The notes under the pieces: model-generated
What the model was told of the DNA's origin: nothing
The model's database searches: none
The model's input: the letters and a program-made list of their open reading frames with translations, nothing else
Position numbers and translations under genes: made by a program
Shown: positions 17,685 through 26,777 of the stretch, one piece after another
Position numbering within the stretch: the first letter of the stretch is position 1
How the letters are laid out: the number at the start of each line of letters is the position of its first letter
Assembly: GCA_947449255.1 (NCBI GenBank)
Contig: CANFQX010000009.1
Coordinates: 1 to 64,000 of the forward strand
Source of the DNA: Pseudobdellovibrionaceae bacterium
Lineage (GTDB): Bacteria > Bdellovibrionota > Bdellovibrionia > Bdellovibrionales > Bdellovibrionaceae
Reading direction: 5' to 3'
Length of the DNA: 64,000 bases

Positions 17685-19298
17685 ATGAGTATTCACCGCT
17701 GTGATTTTTTAATTATTGGCTCCGGCACCGCCGGCCTTGCCTTGGCTTTAAAAATGGCTTCCCTTGGGAAGGTTGTTGTCCTATCAAAGGAAAAATTCTC
17801 TGATAGCAATTCTGAGATGTCTCAAGGAGGCATTGCTGCCGTTATTTCCGAAGAAGATAGTTTTGAGTCTCACATTCACGACACTTTGGTGGCGGGTGCT
17901 GGCCTTTGCAACACTGCCGTTGTTCAAGATTATATTAATCAAGCCCCCGAACGCATTAGGGATTTATTAAACTGGGGTGTGCGATTTGATTTGCGAAAAG
18001 TGAATGGTGAAGAAACCTCGGAGATCGACTTAACGCGCGAAGGCGGCCATAGCCACCGGCGGATTTTACACTTCGAAGACATGACGGGCCTTGAAATTCA
18101 TCGCAAGCTTTTAGCAAGAGTGCGAGAAAATTCAAATATAACAATTCATGAACGCTTCAATGCAATTGATCTTATTGTGAATAAAGAGGTTGATCCCTCA
18201 GACATGTCGTCCACTCGCTGCGTAGGTTGCTATGCTCTGGAAACTCAAACGGGAAAAGTTCACACCTTTGTAGCGAAAACTTCAATTCTTGCTACGGGTG
18301 GGGCTGGCAAAGTCTACCTTTACACTTCCAATTGGAGTGGGGCCACGGGAGATGGGATCGCCATGGCTTACCGAGTGGGAGCGCGCATCGCCAACCTAGA
18401 GTTTATGCAGTTTCATCCAACTTGCCTTTACCATAAGGATTCTCGGAATTTTTTAATATCAGAGGCTTTACGGGGCGAGGGCGGTGAGCTTATAAACTCT
18501 AAGGGCGAAGCCTTTATGAAAAAATATCATAAGTTGGGGTCACTAGCGCCACGTGATATTGTAGCCAGGTCTATTGATAATGAGATGAAACGCAGTGGTT
18601 CAGAGTGCGTGTATCTCGACATGACAAGTCTTGATTCAACTTTCCTGAAAAATCGCTTTCCCACCATCTACCAAACCTGTTTGCAATTTGGAATTGATCT
18701 GACGAAGGACCCCATTCCAGTGGTTCCCGCTGCCCATTATTTATGTGGCGGCATCATGACCGATAACAGTGGAAGAACCGACATTCCTGGACTTTGGGCC
18801 ATTGGTGAAACGGCCTGCACGGGTTTGCATGGAGCCAATCGCTTAGCATCAAATTCATTGCTTGAGTGTCTGACTACGGCTCACAACTGTGCCAGTGAGC
18901 TCAAAGCCACATTTGGTTCAATGGAAATTTCTGCGAAAGATCCCAAACCTTGGTCCTATCCTGAAGACTCCAATGATGATGAAATGATCGTCATCACCGC
19001 AATGTGGGAAGAAATTCGCCGCCTCATGTGGAATTATATGGGCATTGTTCGATCAAATAAGCGACTTGAACGCGCTCAACATCGACTAAAAAACATCTTG
19101 GCTGAGGTTAAGGATTACTATTCCAACATGAAAATTCATTCCGATATTCTTGAGCTGCGCAATATCGCTATAGTGGCTGACCTTTCAGTGGAGTGCGCAC
19201 TTCGAAGGCACGAATCCAGAGGAATTCATTTCAACATAGATTATCCAGAAAAACTGTCGACTCCACAGGATACTATTGTTGTTCGCGGCTTGATCTAA
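17685..19298 (+). CDS. nadB: L-aspartate oxidase
   Basis: The FAD enzyme oxidising L-aspartate to iminoaspartate, first step of NAD synthesis. It has 537 residues. The dinucleotide-binding loop is GSGTAGLALA, the family motif is SQGGIAA, and HFEDMTG, GEGGELIN, PRDIVARSID and AAHYLCGGI are typical of NadB. GLHGANRLASNSLLE closes the FAD domain, followed by the C-terminal helical domain. NadA and NadC are not in the window. A promoter-like TTGCCA/TAGTAT pair ends only about 10 bases before the ATG and no good ribosome-binding site is seen, so the message may be leaderless. Confidence 0.94.
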   Translation: MSIHRCDFLIIGSGTAGLALALKMASLGKVVVLSKEKFSDSNSEMSQGGIAAVISEEDSFESHIHDTLVAGAGLCNTAVVQDYINQAPERIRDLLNWGVRFDLRKVNGEETSEIDLTREGGHSHRRILHFEDMTGLEIHRKLLARVRENSNITIHERFNAIDLIVNKEVDPSDMSSTRCVGCYALETQTGKVHTFVAKTSILATGGAGKVYLYTSNWSGATGDGIAMAYRVGARIANLEFMQFHPTCLYHKDSRNFLISEALRGEGGELINSKGEAFMKKYHKLGSLAPRDIVARSIDNEMKRSGSECVYLDMTSLDSTFLKNRFPTIYQTCLQFGIDLTKDPIPVVPAAHYLCGGIMTDNSGRTDIPGLWAIGETACTGLHGANRLASNSLLECLTTAHNCASELKATFGSMEISAKDPKPWSYPEDSNDDEMIVITAMWEEIRRLMWNYMGIVRSNKRLERAQHRLKNILAEVKDYYSNMKIHSDILELRNIAIVADLSVECALRRHESRGIHFNIDYPEKLSTPQDTIVVRGLI

Positions 19299-19324
19299 GT
19301 CATTTTTATGGGCAAGCTAAGAAT

Positions 19325-20197
19325 ATGTATAATAGATCTGAAGGTTTTTTTAAAGGCTCTCAAGACATCAAACTTTTCTTTCAGGTTTGGGACAATCCCA
19401 AGGCTCAGGGAACAATTATTATTACTCATGGCCATGGGGAACACTCCGATTCCTACTCGCGGTTAATTAAATCCTTTGAAAATGATTCCTGGAGTTTTTA
19501 TAGTTGGGATCTTCGAGGTCATGGTCGCTCTGAGGGACGTCGCGGCTATTCCCCCGATTTTGAAAATTACTGCGAAGATCTTGATCTTTTTTTAGGTCTC
19601 CTTTCAAAAGTTGAAAAGTTTAAAAAAGGTCCAGTGATTTTGCTCGGTCACTCCATGGGTGGACTTGTTTTATTAAAGACAATCCTACGCAATACTCAAC
19701 TTAATTATGATGGAATAGTTGCTAGCTCTCCCCTTTTGGGTCTAGCCATGGAAGTTCCAAAGTGGAAATCCGGCGGAGCAACTCTGCTGAACAAGATTTT
19801 ACCTCAAGCCACTTTAGGAAGCGAAATTGAAAACGCCATGCTCACCAGCGATCTCGATGTGATCAGAGAGTTTGAGCAAGACACCCTTCGCCACACTCGC
19901 ATGTCCCCTGGCGTCTTTCTTGGGATGCAGAAGGCCTGGGATTTTGTACGTCCTAGAGCCAACGAAATTCACAAACCCTTTCTGCTTTTATTACCAGAAG
20001 AGGATCTTGTCTGCAGCACTCCTGTCTCCGAAGATTTTTTTCAAAGAATCAAAAGCACTCAAAAAGAAATTTACATCTATCCAAATGGTAAACATGAACT
20101 TTTCAATGATGTCATGCGAGCAACAGTTTTTGCTGATTTAAAAAAGTTTTTGGATGCTTTTTTGTTAAAGCCAGAGGTTTCTAAAAATGAAGTCTAA
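19325..20197 (+). CDS. alpha/beta hydrolase, monoacylglycerol lipase/lysophospholipase-like
   Basis: A 290-residue serine hydrolase. The oxyanion/HG region is THGHGEHSDSY, the strand SWDLRGHGRSEGRRG is typical of lysophospholipase L2 and monoglyceride lipases, and the nucleophile elbow is GHSMGG. The acid is in PEEDLVC and the His in GKHELFND. The frame opens upstream inside nadB, but the ATG at 19325 gives the normal family N-terminus, 27 bases after the nadB stop. There is no signal peptide. Its end overlaps the next lipoprotein gene by 11 bases. Confidence 0.85.
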   Translation: MYNRSEGFFKGSQDIKLFFQVWDNPKAQGTIIITHGHGEHSDSYSRLIKSFENDSWSFYSWDLRGHGRSEGRRGYSPDFENYCEDLDLFLGLLSKVEKFKKGPVILLGHSMGGLVLLKTILRNTQLNYDGIVASSPLLGLAMEVPKWKSGGATLLNKILPQATLGSEIENAMLTSDLDVIREFEQDTLRHTRMSPGVFLGMQKAWDFVRPRANEIHKPFLLLLPEEDLVCSTPVSEDFFQRIKSTQKEIYIYPNGKHELFNDVMRATVFADLKKFLDAFLLKPEVSKNEV

Positions 20198-20822
20198 ATC
20201 AATGAGATATTTATTTATTTTTATTCTAGCGGGCCTCACTTCATCATGCGCAAGCTATGAGGTCTCCCCAAGTGGACGACCTATTCGAACAGAAAATGAA
20301 TATTTTAAAGTGGTCGACGAGTACTCTGATCAATCTTCGCGGTTTTCAGGATTGTACAATCTTTTGGACATTCAAGGAACTTTGCTAAATTCAAAAGTTA
20401 TGGACGCTCAAGAAGATCAATTGAATCGAATTTATCTGTGGGATGAAAAAAAGGTAGTTGAAGAAAAAAGTAAAAGTGAACTTCGCCTGACTAAAGAGAC
20501 TGAAATATTCTTAGCCTTTTACAGTCCAGAAAGAAAAAGTGACGATTTAAATCGCCCCAACAGCCAATGGAGAGTCTTTCTAGACGTTGGAAATAAACGT
20601 TATGAGGGCAAAATCTCAAAGGTCAAAGCCACAACCTCAGAATTGAGCAGCATTTACCCCATGTACAATCGATTCTATACACCCTACAACGTTATTTTTT
20701 CAGTGCCGATGAAGTCCATTGAAAGTCAGCCGATAAAAATGACTTTAACAGGATCTGTGGGCTCGGCGACACTAAGCTTTAAACCACTGATTTTCGAGCC
20801 AAAAACTATCCTAGTGAAATAA
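20187..20822 (+). CDS. hypothetical lipoprotein
   Basis: A 211-residue protein with a lipoprotein signal: hydrophobic core FIFILAGL, then TSSC with lipidated Cys near residue 21. The mature protein is a mixed, beta-rich domain without a family I recognise. It overlaps the lipase gene by 11 bases and is the last gene of the nadB-lipase transcript. It is convergent with the ABC-F gene, 30 bases away. Confidence 0.7.
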   Translation: MKSKSMRYLFIFILAGLTSSCASYEVSPSGRPIRTENEYFKVVDEYSDQSSRFSGLYNLLDIQGTLLNSKVMDAQEDQLNRIYLWDEKKVVEEKSKSELRLTKETEIFLAFYSPERKSDDLNRPNSQWRVFLDVGNKRYEGKISKVKATTSELSSIYPMYNRFYTPYNVIFSVPMKSIESQPIKMTLTGSVGSATLSFKPLIFEPKTILVK

Positions 20823-20835
20823 TTTTTAGCGTCTC

Positions 20836-20864
20836 AAAAAGAAGGGAATATTTATTTCCCTTCT
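20836..20864 (-). terminator. Rho-independent terminator of the ABC-F gene
   Basis: A perfect 9-bp stem (AGAAGGGAA at 20840-20848, TTCCCTTCT at 20856-20864) is followed on the minus strand by TTTTT. The ABC-F stop codon lies in the loop, so the terminator overlaps the gene's last codons. Confidence 0.7.
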
Positions 20865-22654
20865 AACTCCGCCCATCGGGCATACATCTTTTCAACCTCA
20901 GACTGCAGCTTAGCAATTTCTGAATACAACTCTTGAATGCGACCAACATCGCTGGTGACATTTGGAGCCAGTGATTCTGCTTGCTTCAACTCAAGGCGAG
21001 CTTCCACGGCTTGAATATTTGACTCCATGGACTCTAGCTCAAACTTTTCTTTAAAGCTGAGTTTTTTGACTTTGTTGGAGTTCGCTTTCGCTTCCTCTTT
21101 GGCTTCTAATTTTTTTTGAATTAAATCAGCTTCATTTTGCTCTTCAAACCATTCTTCCCATTGCATATATCCAGCAAATCGTTCCATCGAAGTGTTGCCA
21201 TCTGGATTCTTATGAAAAGAAATAATTTCTTTGGCCACTTGGTCCATGAAATAACGATCATGGGTCACAAGAATGACAGCCCCATTGAAATCACGCAAAG
21301 AATCCTCCAGAACCGACAGCGTTGCTACATCCAAGTCATTCGTTGGCTCATCCAGGACTAGAACCTGTGCCTCATTCAACATAAGTTGGGCAATTCTTAG
21401 GCGAGCTTGTTCGCCACCTGATAACTTCTCCACAGGCAAGTCTGCTTGTTGTCTGCTGAATTGAAAACGCTCCAAATAACTTCGCGCAAAGACATAAGAC
21501 CCTTGATAATGAACATAATCACCATCTGAACAAATATTTTTTAACACCGAAAGTTTAGGATTTAGGGTTTCTCGGTTTTGTTCAAAATAAGCCACTTTCA
21601 ACTTTTCGGCCATTTTGACTTCACCGGAATCTGGTTGTTCTTGTCCCAACAGGATTCGAATCAAAGTTGATTTTCCAGTCCCGTTATCACCCAAAAGCGC
21701 CAATCTTGTCTTTGGCGAAACCAAATAAGAAAAATTATTGAATAAAACTCGACCATCATAGGCTTTTGAAATATCCGTCACTTCCATTAATTTTTGTGGA
21801 TTTCGATCTGCATCTTTAAATTCAATTTTCACAGCCCGTGAGGCATTTCTGCTCGAAAGATCTTCGACATCATCTTTCAAAAAGCCGGCGCGATCAATTC
21901 GCGCTTTTTGCTTAGTCAATCGCGCTTTGGCACCGCGACGAAGCCATTCAGTTTCCCGGCGCAAGGTGTTTTTCATGACTAGCTCTTTAGATTCTTGTCC
22001 AGCCATCATGAGATCTTTAGCTTCAACATAATCCAAATAGCTTCCCGCTATTGAAAATAAATAATTTGGATTTTTTGGATCTAAATCAAAAATCTTATTC
22101 GTCACTCGCTGCAAGAACAGCCGATCATGGGTGATAATGAGGGTAGCAAAAGGTGCCTTCGCTAGAAATTCTTCCAGCCAAAGGATACTGCTCACATCCA
22201 GGTGATTTGTTGGCTCATCCAAGAACAGCAATTCTGGCCTTTGGACCAGCTCACGAGCCAAAGCCACACGCTTACGCCAGCCCCCCGAAAGATCTTCAAC
22301 TAAAAATTGATCGCCAAATTGAGAAAGCTCTAATCGAGCCATCCACTCATAAGCAGGCCCAATGGATTCATTATAATCAAAAGCCTTGCTCATGATCGCA
22401 TCCAGAATGGTTTCACCAGGAACAAAAGTTGGCGTTTGATCCAAGAATCCGATGCGCAAACCTTTTTTGCCAGTGACATCACCAGAATCTGCATCGATCT
22501 TTCCAGCCAATATGCTTAATAGTGTCGATTTCCCAGCCCCATTGGGACCAACTAAACCCACCCGATCCCCTTCTTCAATGCCAAGACTGACATTTTTAAA
22601 GAGGACCTTACCTGCGAAAGCTTTTTCTAATTTGTGTGTATTTAATAGAAGCAT
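20852..22654 (-). CDS. ABC-F family ATPase (Uup-like)
   Basis: A 600-residue cytoplasmic protein with two ATPase domains and no membrane segments. The first domain has Walker A GPNGAGKST and signature LSGGWRKR; the second has Walker A GDNGTGKST and signature LSGGEQARL. Walker B DEPTNHLD and DEPTNDLD carry the ABC-F asparagine. The linker contains the charged TEWLRRGAKAR stretch, and the C-terminus is a coiled coil, as in Uup. ABC-F proteins act on ribosomes or DNA. It starts 30 bases after the deacetylase gene and probably shares its transcript. Confidence 0.9.
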   Translation of the reverse strand: MLLLNTHKLEKAFAGKVLFKNVSLGIEEGDRVGLVGPNGAGKSTLLSILAGKIDADSGDVTGKKGLRIGFLDQTPTFVPGETILDAIMSKAFDYNESIGPAYEWMARLELSQFGDQFLVEDLSGGWRKRVALARELVQRPELLFLDEPTNHLDVSSILWLEEFLAKAPFATLIITHDRLFLQRVTNKIFDLDPKNPNYLFSIAGSYLDYVEAKDLMMAGQESKELVMKNTLRRETEWLRRGAKARLTKQKARIDRAGFLKDDVEDLSSRNASRAVKIEFKDADRNPQKLMEVTDISKAYDGRVLFNNFSYLVSPKTRLALLGDNGTGKSTLIRILLGQEQPDSGEVKMAEKLKVAYFEQNRETLNPKLSVLKNICSDGDYVHYQGSYVFARSYLERFQFSRQQADLPVEKLSGGEQARLRIAQLMLNEAQVLVLDEPTNDLDVATLSVLEDSLRDFNGAVILVTHDRYFMDQVAKEIISFHKNPDGNTSMERFAGYMQWEEWFEEQNEADLIQKKLEAKEEAKANSNKVKKLSFKEKFELESMESNIQAVEARLELKQAESLAPNVTSDVGRIQELYSEIAKLQSEVEKMYARWAELEGK

Positions 22655-22684
22655 GGCGCACCTTATCCTAAACTTTAGAAATTA

Positions 22685-24028
22685 TCAATGATCGTCGCAA
22701 GTTGCTTTTGCAGCATAGCCCTGCTGTTGATATGTGAGTTGAGGATACATGTCTAGGAAATCCACTCTTGTTTTAAAGCGCAAATCATAAACGGGCTCAC
22801 CTTTTTCATTATTTTTTGGCTTTTCAGGAAGAATATCCGCCAACGACAAGCCCTTTTCTTTTAGATAGCTCTGCCCCTGAGAGACCACGGGAAGGTTTTG
22901 TCCTGGCACCAGGACACGATTTGCTGGTTTCAACAAAACCACTTTAAAACCATTGTCAGAAAGGTAATTCAAGATCAGGGGCAAGACGTCCACAGTCTGC
23001 TGGTGAATATCATGCATCAACACAATCCCCCGATTGTGACTAGTCTTCAGAGCTTCCACAAAAGTTTTTAAAATTTGCGTGCGACGGTAATCGTAAGTGC
23101 CACGACTAAATTGCCAATCTTGAGAGTCGACACTCCATCTAAAATTCTTTAACCCCAGCTCTGCCACATTTCTGGCCATGTTTTGATTCGAGCACCCATT
23201 TGGAAAGCGAAAAAAAGGATCGATGTATCCCGCTGCAGCACTTACAGTTAAATGGCCACTGATCATCTCTGCTAAAAACTGATCATAAGCCATCTTGTCC
23301 CTATTCACTTCGCGACCCATCATCAGTGTGTGGTAATAAGTGTGCGAACCTAAGATATGACCCTCGGAAAGGATCCGCTTGGCGACGTTTTTATTCTCTA
23401 CAACTGAAGCCCCTGTGTTAAAAAATGCGGCCTTCACTCCAGCTTTCGCCAAATCATCCAAAATAATCGGCGTGGTCTTGCTTCTTGGACCATCATCAAA
23501 AGTAAGCATCACTTCTTTTTCGGCAAACCCTTGATTGCTAAAAACTTCTCTGTGTTCATCGATCAATCTTTCCTCAAAGCGAATCGGGCGAATGCTTGCC
23601 GACTCACCTTCCATCGCAAAGGCCATTCTATTTTGATTGCCAAGGTATTCTATTTTACCAAGGAGCTCTGATCGACAAGAATTCAATGAGTCCTTCGCCA
23701 TTCCCGAATCAACGATACTGCCAAGATATTCCAGTTCGCTTGGACTTAATGATTTCAACTGATTGCACAGCGCCACCTTTGAATCCTTGCCCGCACCTGG
23801 ATTTCCTATAAAATGCTGCAACTGATGATAATTTTCATCCCACTCATCACCAGATTTAGATTTTTCCAATTTGGCAAAAAGACCAGTGAACACGTTGGAT
23901 ACGCGTTGGTATTCTTGATTAAATTGGCCGTTTCTTTGCTCTGAGACATTGGCAAAGGCCGCCCCTGGCGAACTGGCCAGAAAAAAATTTATTAAAAATA
24001 GCGCCGGAAAAGTTGTTTTTGCGAACAT
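22685..24028 (-). CDS. exported polysaccharide deacetylase (NodB/CE4 domain)
   Basis: A 447-residue protein with a signal peptide (about 1-26, AAFA). After a roughly 130-residue helical region of unknown role, the NodB domain carries TFDDGP at 176-181 (catalytic Asp and metal Asp), the metal-ligand motif HTYYH at 229-233, RFPNG at 274-278, and MHDIH near 338-342 with the catalytic His. All CE4 motifs are intact, so it should N-deacetylate peptidoglycan or another periplasmic glycan. Related deacetylases act on prey or self wall in Bdellovibrio; its target here is unknown. Confidence 0.87.
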   Translation of the reverse strand: MFAKTTFPALFLINFFLASSPGAAFANVSEQRNGQFNQEYQRVSNVFTGLFAKLEKSKSGDEWDENYHQLQHFIGNPGAGKDSKVALCNQLKSLSPSELEYLGSIVDSGMAKDSLNSCRSELLGKIEYLGNQNRMAFAMEGESASIRPIRFEERLIDEHREVFSNQGFAEKEVMLTFDDGPRSKTTPIILDDLAKAGVKAAFFNTGASVVENKNVAKRILSEGHILGSHTYYHTLMMGREVNRDKMAYDQFLAEMISGHLTVSAAAGYIDPFFRFPNGCSNQNMARNVAELGLKNFRWSVDSQDWQFSRGTYDYRRTQILKTFVEALKTSHNRGIVLMHDIHQQTVDVLPLILNYLSDNGFKVVLLKPANRVLVPGQNLPVVSQGQSYLKEKGLSLADILPEKPKNNEKGEPVYDLRFKTRVDFLDMYPQLTYQQQGYAAKATCDDH

Positions 24029-24494
24029 AAATTCACCTCATTTAAAGACTCAAACAATCAAAACATGTTCAAGTTCTTAGGAACCGAAGCCTATCTTGCC
24101 AAAGCTGTGCCGATTCATTTTAGTTTGATCAAACTCCACAAGGCCCTGTCTGTGCTTCGCCTGAAATCGTCTAAGTATTTAATTAAATTGACCTCTCTGA
24201 CGGAATTTTTGGACAACACAGAACCATAGAGTGGCTTTTGACTTTGATGAGGTGGCCTTGAATTTGATGATATCCTAGCCAGATGACGATAATTGTCGCC
24301 TTCTCGATTATTTTTTGTTTATTTTAAAATTCATGTAGCCTGGGGCTCCCATTTTTTATAAGGAGGCTTGGCGCGCTAGAACTTTAGTGAGTGGATGGAT
24401 GGATAGCTACTTGAGTCTCCTTGGCAATTTGAATCTCATCAGTCTGTTTTTAATTATGCAGACACTGGGGACTTTTTGTTGTCATGTTCGCTTG

Positions 24495-24574
24495 TGCAGC
24501 GGCTCTGGGATTTGCGTTCTTCTGGCCATCCTGAGCGGCCTTCCTCAAGCGCATCGTACGCTTGAAGCCAAAGT
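24495..24574 (+). repeat. hairpin-bearing interspersed repeat, copy 1
   Basis: It aligns without gaps to 26565-26644; the core 24521-24574 differs at only 4 of 54 positions. It contains an imperfect inverted repeat (CTCAAGCGCA, loop TCG, then TACGCTTGAA). It is intergenic, in the same orientation as copy 2, and lies 395 bases before the HNH gene. Confidence 0.8.
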
Positions 24575-24649
24575 ACATGGGTTCAAATATTGCTTGTCGA
24601 ATGAGGGGGGGCTTAGGAAGACAGCTGTGCAAAAAAAATGATTTTCAAA

Positions 24650-24664
24650 TTACCGATACGGTAA
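24650..24664. promoter_or_regulatory. palindrome, possible operator
   Basis: TTACCG-ATA-CGGTAA is a perfect inverted repeat with 6-bp arms, about 90 bases upstream of the candidate HNH promoter. It could be a regulator site; no repressor gene is adjacent. Confidence 0.3.
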
Positions 24665-24700
24665 TGAGATTTTTATTTTTTTGATAATTTACATTAAAAT

Positions 24701-24719
24701 TACCACTAATTAATTGGTA
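24701..24719. promoter_or_regulatory. second inverted repeat with TACCA/TGGTA arms
   Basis: TACCA and TGGTA arms flank nine AT-rich bases. The arms share TACC/GGTA with the palindrome at 24650-24664, suggesting two sites for one dimeric regulator. This is inference. Confidence 0.25.
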
Positions 24720-24738
24720 GATTATTTAAAAATAAAAG

Positions 24739-24766
24739 TTGACGAGATTTTCCACTCAATTAGAAA
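24739..24766 (+). promoter_or_regulatory. candidate promoter of the HNH gene
   Basis: TTGACG and TAGAAA are separated by 16 bases. The implied leader is nearly 200 bases. The -10 match is weak. Confidence 0.3.
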
Positions 24767-24968
24767 CCCGCCATTTAATTATTTAAGGATCGTCCAAAGT
24801 CGAAGAATAAAAACCTGCAACAAGACCCTCAGAAGCCTGCTCCGAATGCACAAAATGAATTCCAAAGAGCATTCCCTCCCTTGCTAAAACATGCTTTTAA
24901 AAACCCGTGGTATAAGTTTTTTGATGTTTGCCGAGTCCAACTCTTTCACTTGAAAGGCCTATCCCCCA

Positions 24969-26042
24969 ATGACGAAAATGAGCGCATTTATCAACTCCCC
25001 TGTCAACCCGGTCGAAAAATTGACAAATCATGAACTCGAATTGCAACTTAGGGACCTTGCAAGCAAAGAACGAAAATTATTGCACGTGATTTTAGAGCAC
25101 ATTAAAGAATTTGAAAACAGAAAGCTTTATTTAGCTCGAGCTTACTCTTCCGTCTTCGAATATCTCGTGAAAGAACTTGGTTATTCAAATTCTGCAGCCA
25201 TGCGACGAATTGAGGCTGCGCGCCTTTTACGCGAGGTCCCCGTTGTGGCCCAAAAAATTCAAGAGGGCACTCTTAATTTATCCCAGATTGGCGAGTTGTC
25301 TCGAGCTTTGAAAGAAAAAGAAAAAATCACTGGTGATAAAATTTCAACGGAAGTTAAGGCAGATCTGGTATTTTCGATCAGTGGCAAGACAACTCAAGAA
25401 ACACAAAAAGAACTTGCCGTGGCCTTGGACATTCCGGCCCAGGATTTTGAAAAACAGAAAGTTCAGCAAGATCAGTCTCTTCGCATAGAAATAACCTTGA
25501 GCAAAGGGCAACTTGAAAAACTTCAGCAGTGCAAGGATTTAGCTGCGCACTTGTTTATGCAGAATTGTAACAATCAAGCATCTTGGTCTACCTTGTTTGA
25601 AATACTGGCAGATCAATATTTGAATAAAAAGAAAATGACTTTAAAACCAAATCCTAGAATTAAAGCACCTCCAAGGGCAATTGAAGCGATTTCAAAGAGT
25701 GTTCAAGCAACTGAATCCTCGGCTGATTCGTCGGTCTCAATACACGCTCCCATTGCTGATGCGGCAATTCGTAGTCGTATCTACAAAAAGGTAACCCCTT
25801 TATTAAGAAGTACAGTTCTGCTTCGCGATGGGTGCTGTCAGTACCTCGATCCCGCAACAGGAAAAAGATGTCATTCTAAATTTGGCTTAGAGGTGGACCA
25901 CAAGACCAGTCAATGGGCTGGAGGACAGCACACTCTAACAAACCTACAAACCCTATGTCGAAAACATAATTCTTATAAATATTCCTTAGAGTCAGGGATC
26001 CGGAACTCGACAGGCGTGAGCTTTAACCTGTCGGCTTACTGA
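24969..26042 (+). CDS. HNH endonuclease with DUF222-like N-terminal region
   Basis: A 357-residue protein. Residues 20-230 are helical, with the features of the multi-copy HNH family of Bdellovibrio and actinobacteria (ASKERKLLHVILEHI, YSNSAAMRRIEAARLL, GTLNLSQIGELSRAL). The C-terminal HNH module runs from about 275 to 340, with Cys289/290, Cys301 and Cys330 as likely zinc ligands, the catalytic His in VDHKTS (309-314), Asn325 and His333. It probably cuts DNA; the biological role of this family is unclear. An alternative start is Met4. Hairpin repeats lie on both sides of this gene and yaiI. Confidence 0.85.
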   Translation: MTKMSAFINSPVNPVEKLTNHELELQLRDLASKERKLLHVILEHIKEFENRKLYLARAYSSVFEYLVKELGYSNSAAMRRIEAARLLREVPVVAQKIQEGTLNLSQIGELSRALKEKEKITGDKISTEVKADLVFSISGKTTQETQKELAVALDIPAQDFEKQKVQQDQSLRIEITLSKGQLEKLQQCKDLAAHLFMQNCNNQASWSTLFEILADQYLNKKKMTLKPNPRIKAPPRAIEAISKSVQATESSADSSVSIHAPIADAAIRSRIYKKVTPLLRSTVLLRDGCCQYLDPATGKRCHSKFGLEVDHKTSQWAGGQHTLTNLQTLCRKHNSYKYSLESGIRNSTGVSFNLSAY

Positions 26043-26102
26043 TTTTGACTGGCAACAAAATCAAGCATTGCCTTGCGGGGCTTTATCATCGAATATTTTC
26101 TG

Positions 26103-26549
26103 ATGATTTATGTAGATGCCGATGGATGCCCCGTTAAAGATGAAATTTATAAAGTGGCCGAGCGCTTGCAAGTTGAAGTGATATTTGTTGCTAACAAATA
26201 CATGAATATTCCGGCCAATAAATTATTTAAAATGGAAGTGGTCTCAACCGGGTTTGATGCTGCCGATGATTGGATTGTCGAACAAGTGACGAATCGCGAT
26301 GTTGTGATCACAGTCGATATCTTGCTGGCTGAGAGGTGCATTAAAAAAGGCAGTCGAGTGCTGGGACATAAAGGCATTGAATTTAACGAAGACAACATTG
26401 GTATGTCTGTTGCGAATCGAGAGCTGAACCAAAATCTCCGCCATATGGGGGAAAATAGGGGTGGGCCTGCACCTATGGATAAGAAGGCTCGCTCGCAGTT
26501 TTTGGGGACTTTGGATCAAATATTGAATGCACTGAAAAGAATCCGATGA
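26103..26549 (+). CDS. yaiI: YaiI/YqxD family protein (DUF188)
   Basis: A 148-residue protein beginning [14 protein letters not shown], the signature of the UPF0178/DUF188 family, with [12 protein letters not shown] and the C-terminal [14 protein letters not shown]. The fold is related to PIN-like nucleases, with conserved Asp residues that may bind metal; the biochemical function is not established. A longer frame opens at 26073, but the ATG at 26103 fits the family start. It follows the HNH gene by 60 bases. Confidence 0.88.
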   Translation: MIYVDADGCPVKDEIYKVAERLQVEVIFVANKYMNIPANKLFKMEVVSTGFDAADDWIVEQVTNRDVVITVDILLAERCIKKGSRVLGHKGIEFNEDNIGMSVANRELNQNLRHMGENRGGPAPMDKKARSQFLGTLDQILNALKRIR

Positions 26550-26564
26550 AGCAACGTCCTTTTA

Positions 26565-26644
26565 TGCAGCTGCCCTCGGGGCTTTGATATTCTGGCCATC
26601 CTGAGCGGCCTTACTCAAGCGCATCGTGCGCTTGAGTCCAAAGT
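26565..26644 (+). repeat. hairpin-bearing interspersed repeat, copy 2
   Basis: This is the best-preserved copy. It contains a perfect 10-bp inverted repeat, CTCAAGCGCA-TCG-TGCGCTTGAG, and begins 15 bases after the yaiI stop. It lacks a T-tract, so it is not a typical Rho-independent terminator. Confidence 0.8.
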
Positions 26645-26689
26645 TGAGTGGATTTGGCTCATTTGTTTTTTATTGTAAAATTTGAATTT

Positions 26690-26725
26690 AAAAAAGCAAA
26701 AGGGCCCTTTTCAGGACCCTTTGCT
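26690..26725 (-). terminator. Rho-independent terminator after the porin/PBP operon
   Basis: On the minus strand, AGCAAAGGGTCC, loop, GGGCCCTTTTGCT (one bulge, one mismatch) is followed by a T-run. It lies about 50 bases downstream of the small PBP-like gene. Confidence 0.75.
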
Positions 26726-26777
26726 ATTTGGTAGAAATTTTTTATGAAGACGGTTGGTCTTCATAAAATAGGATCAA

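Larger units (their letters stand above)
24029..24968. other. long non-coding region upstream of the HNH gene
   Basis: About 940 bases without a convincing gene. A 54-codon frame (24065-24229, MFKFLGTEAY...) and another at 24387-24641 have no clear ribosome-binding sites and I do not call them. The region holds copy 1 of a hairpin repeat (24495-24574), two palindromes (24650-24664, 24701-24719) and a weak promoter before the HNH gene. Its length is unusual in this dense window and suggests decayed DNA or a regulatory leader. Confidence 0.6.

Noticed and set aside
19193-19324. Upstream extension of the lipase frame into nadB
   Set aside because: The extra 44 residues are unlike the family and lie wholly in nadB or its gap; the ATG at 19325 fits better.
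24387-24641. 84-codon plus-strand frame in the non-coding region before the HNH gene
   Set aside because: It runs through the hairpin repeat, has no ribosome-binding site and an unlikely composition; a frame opposite is equally open.
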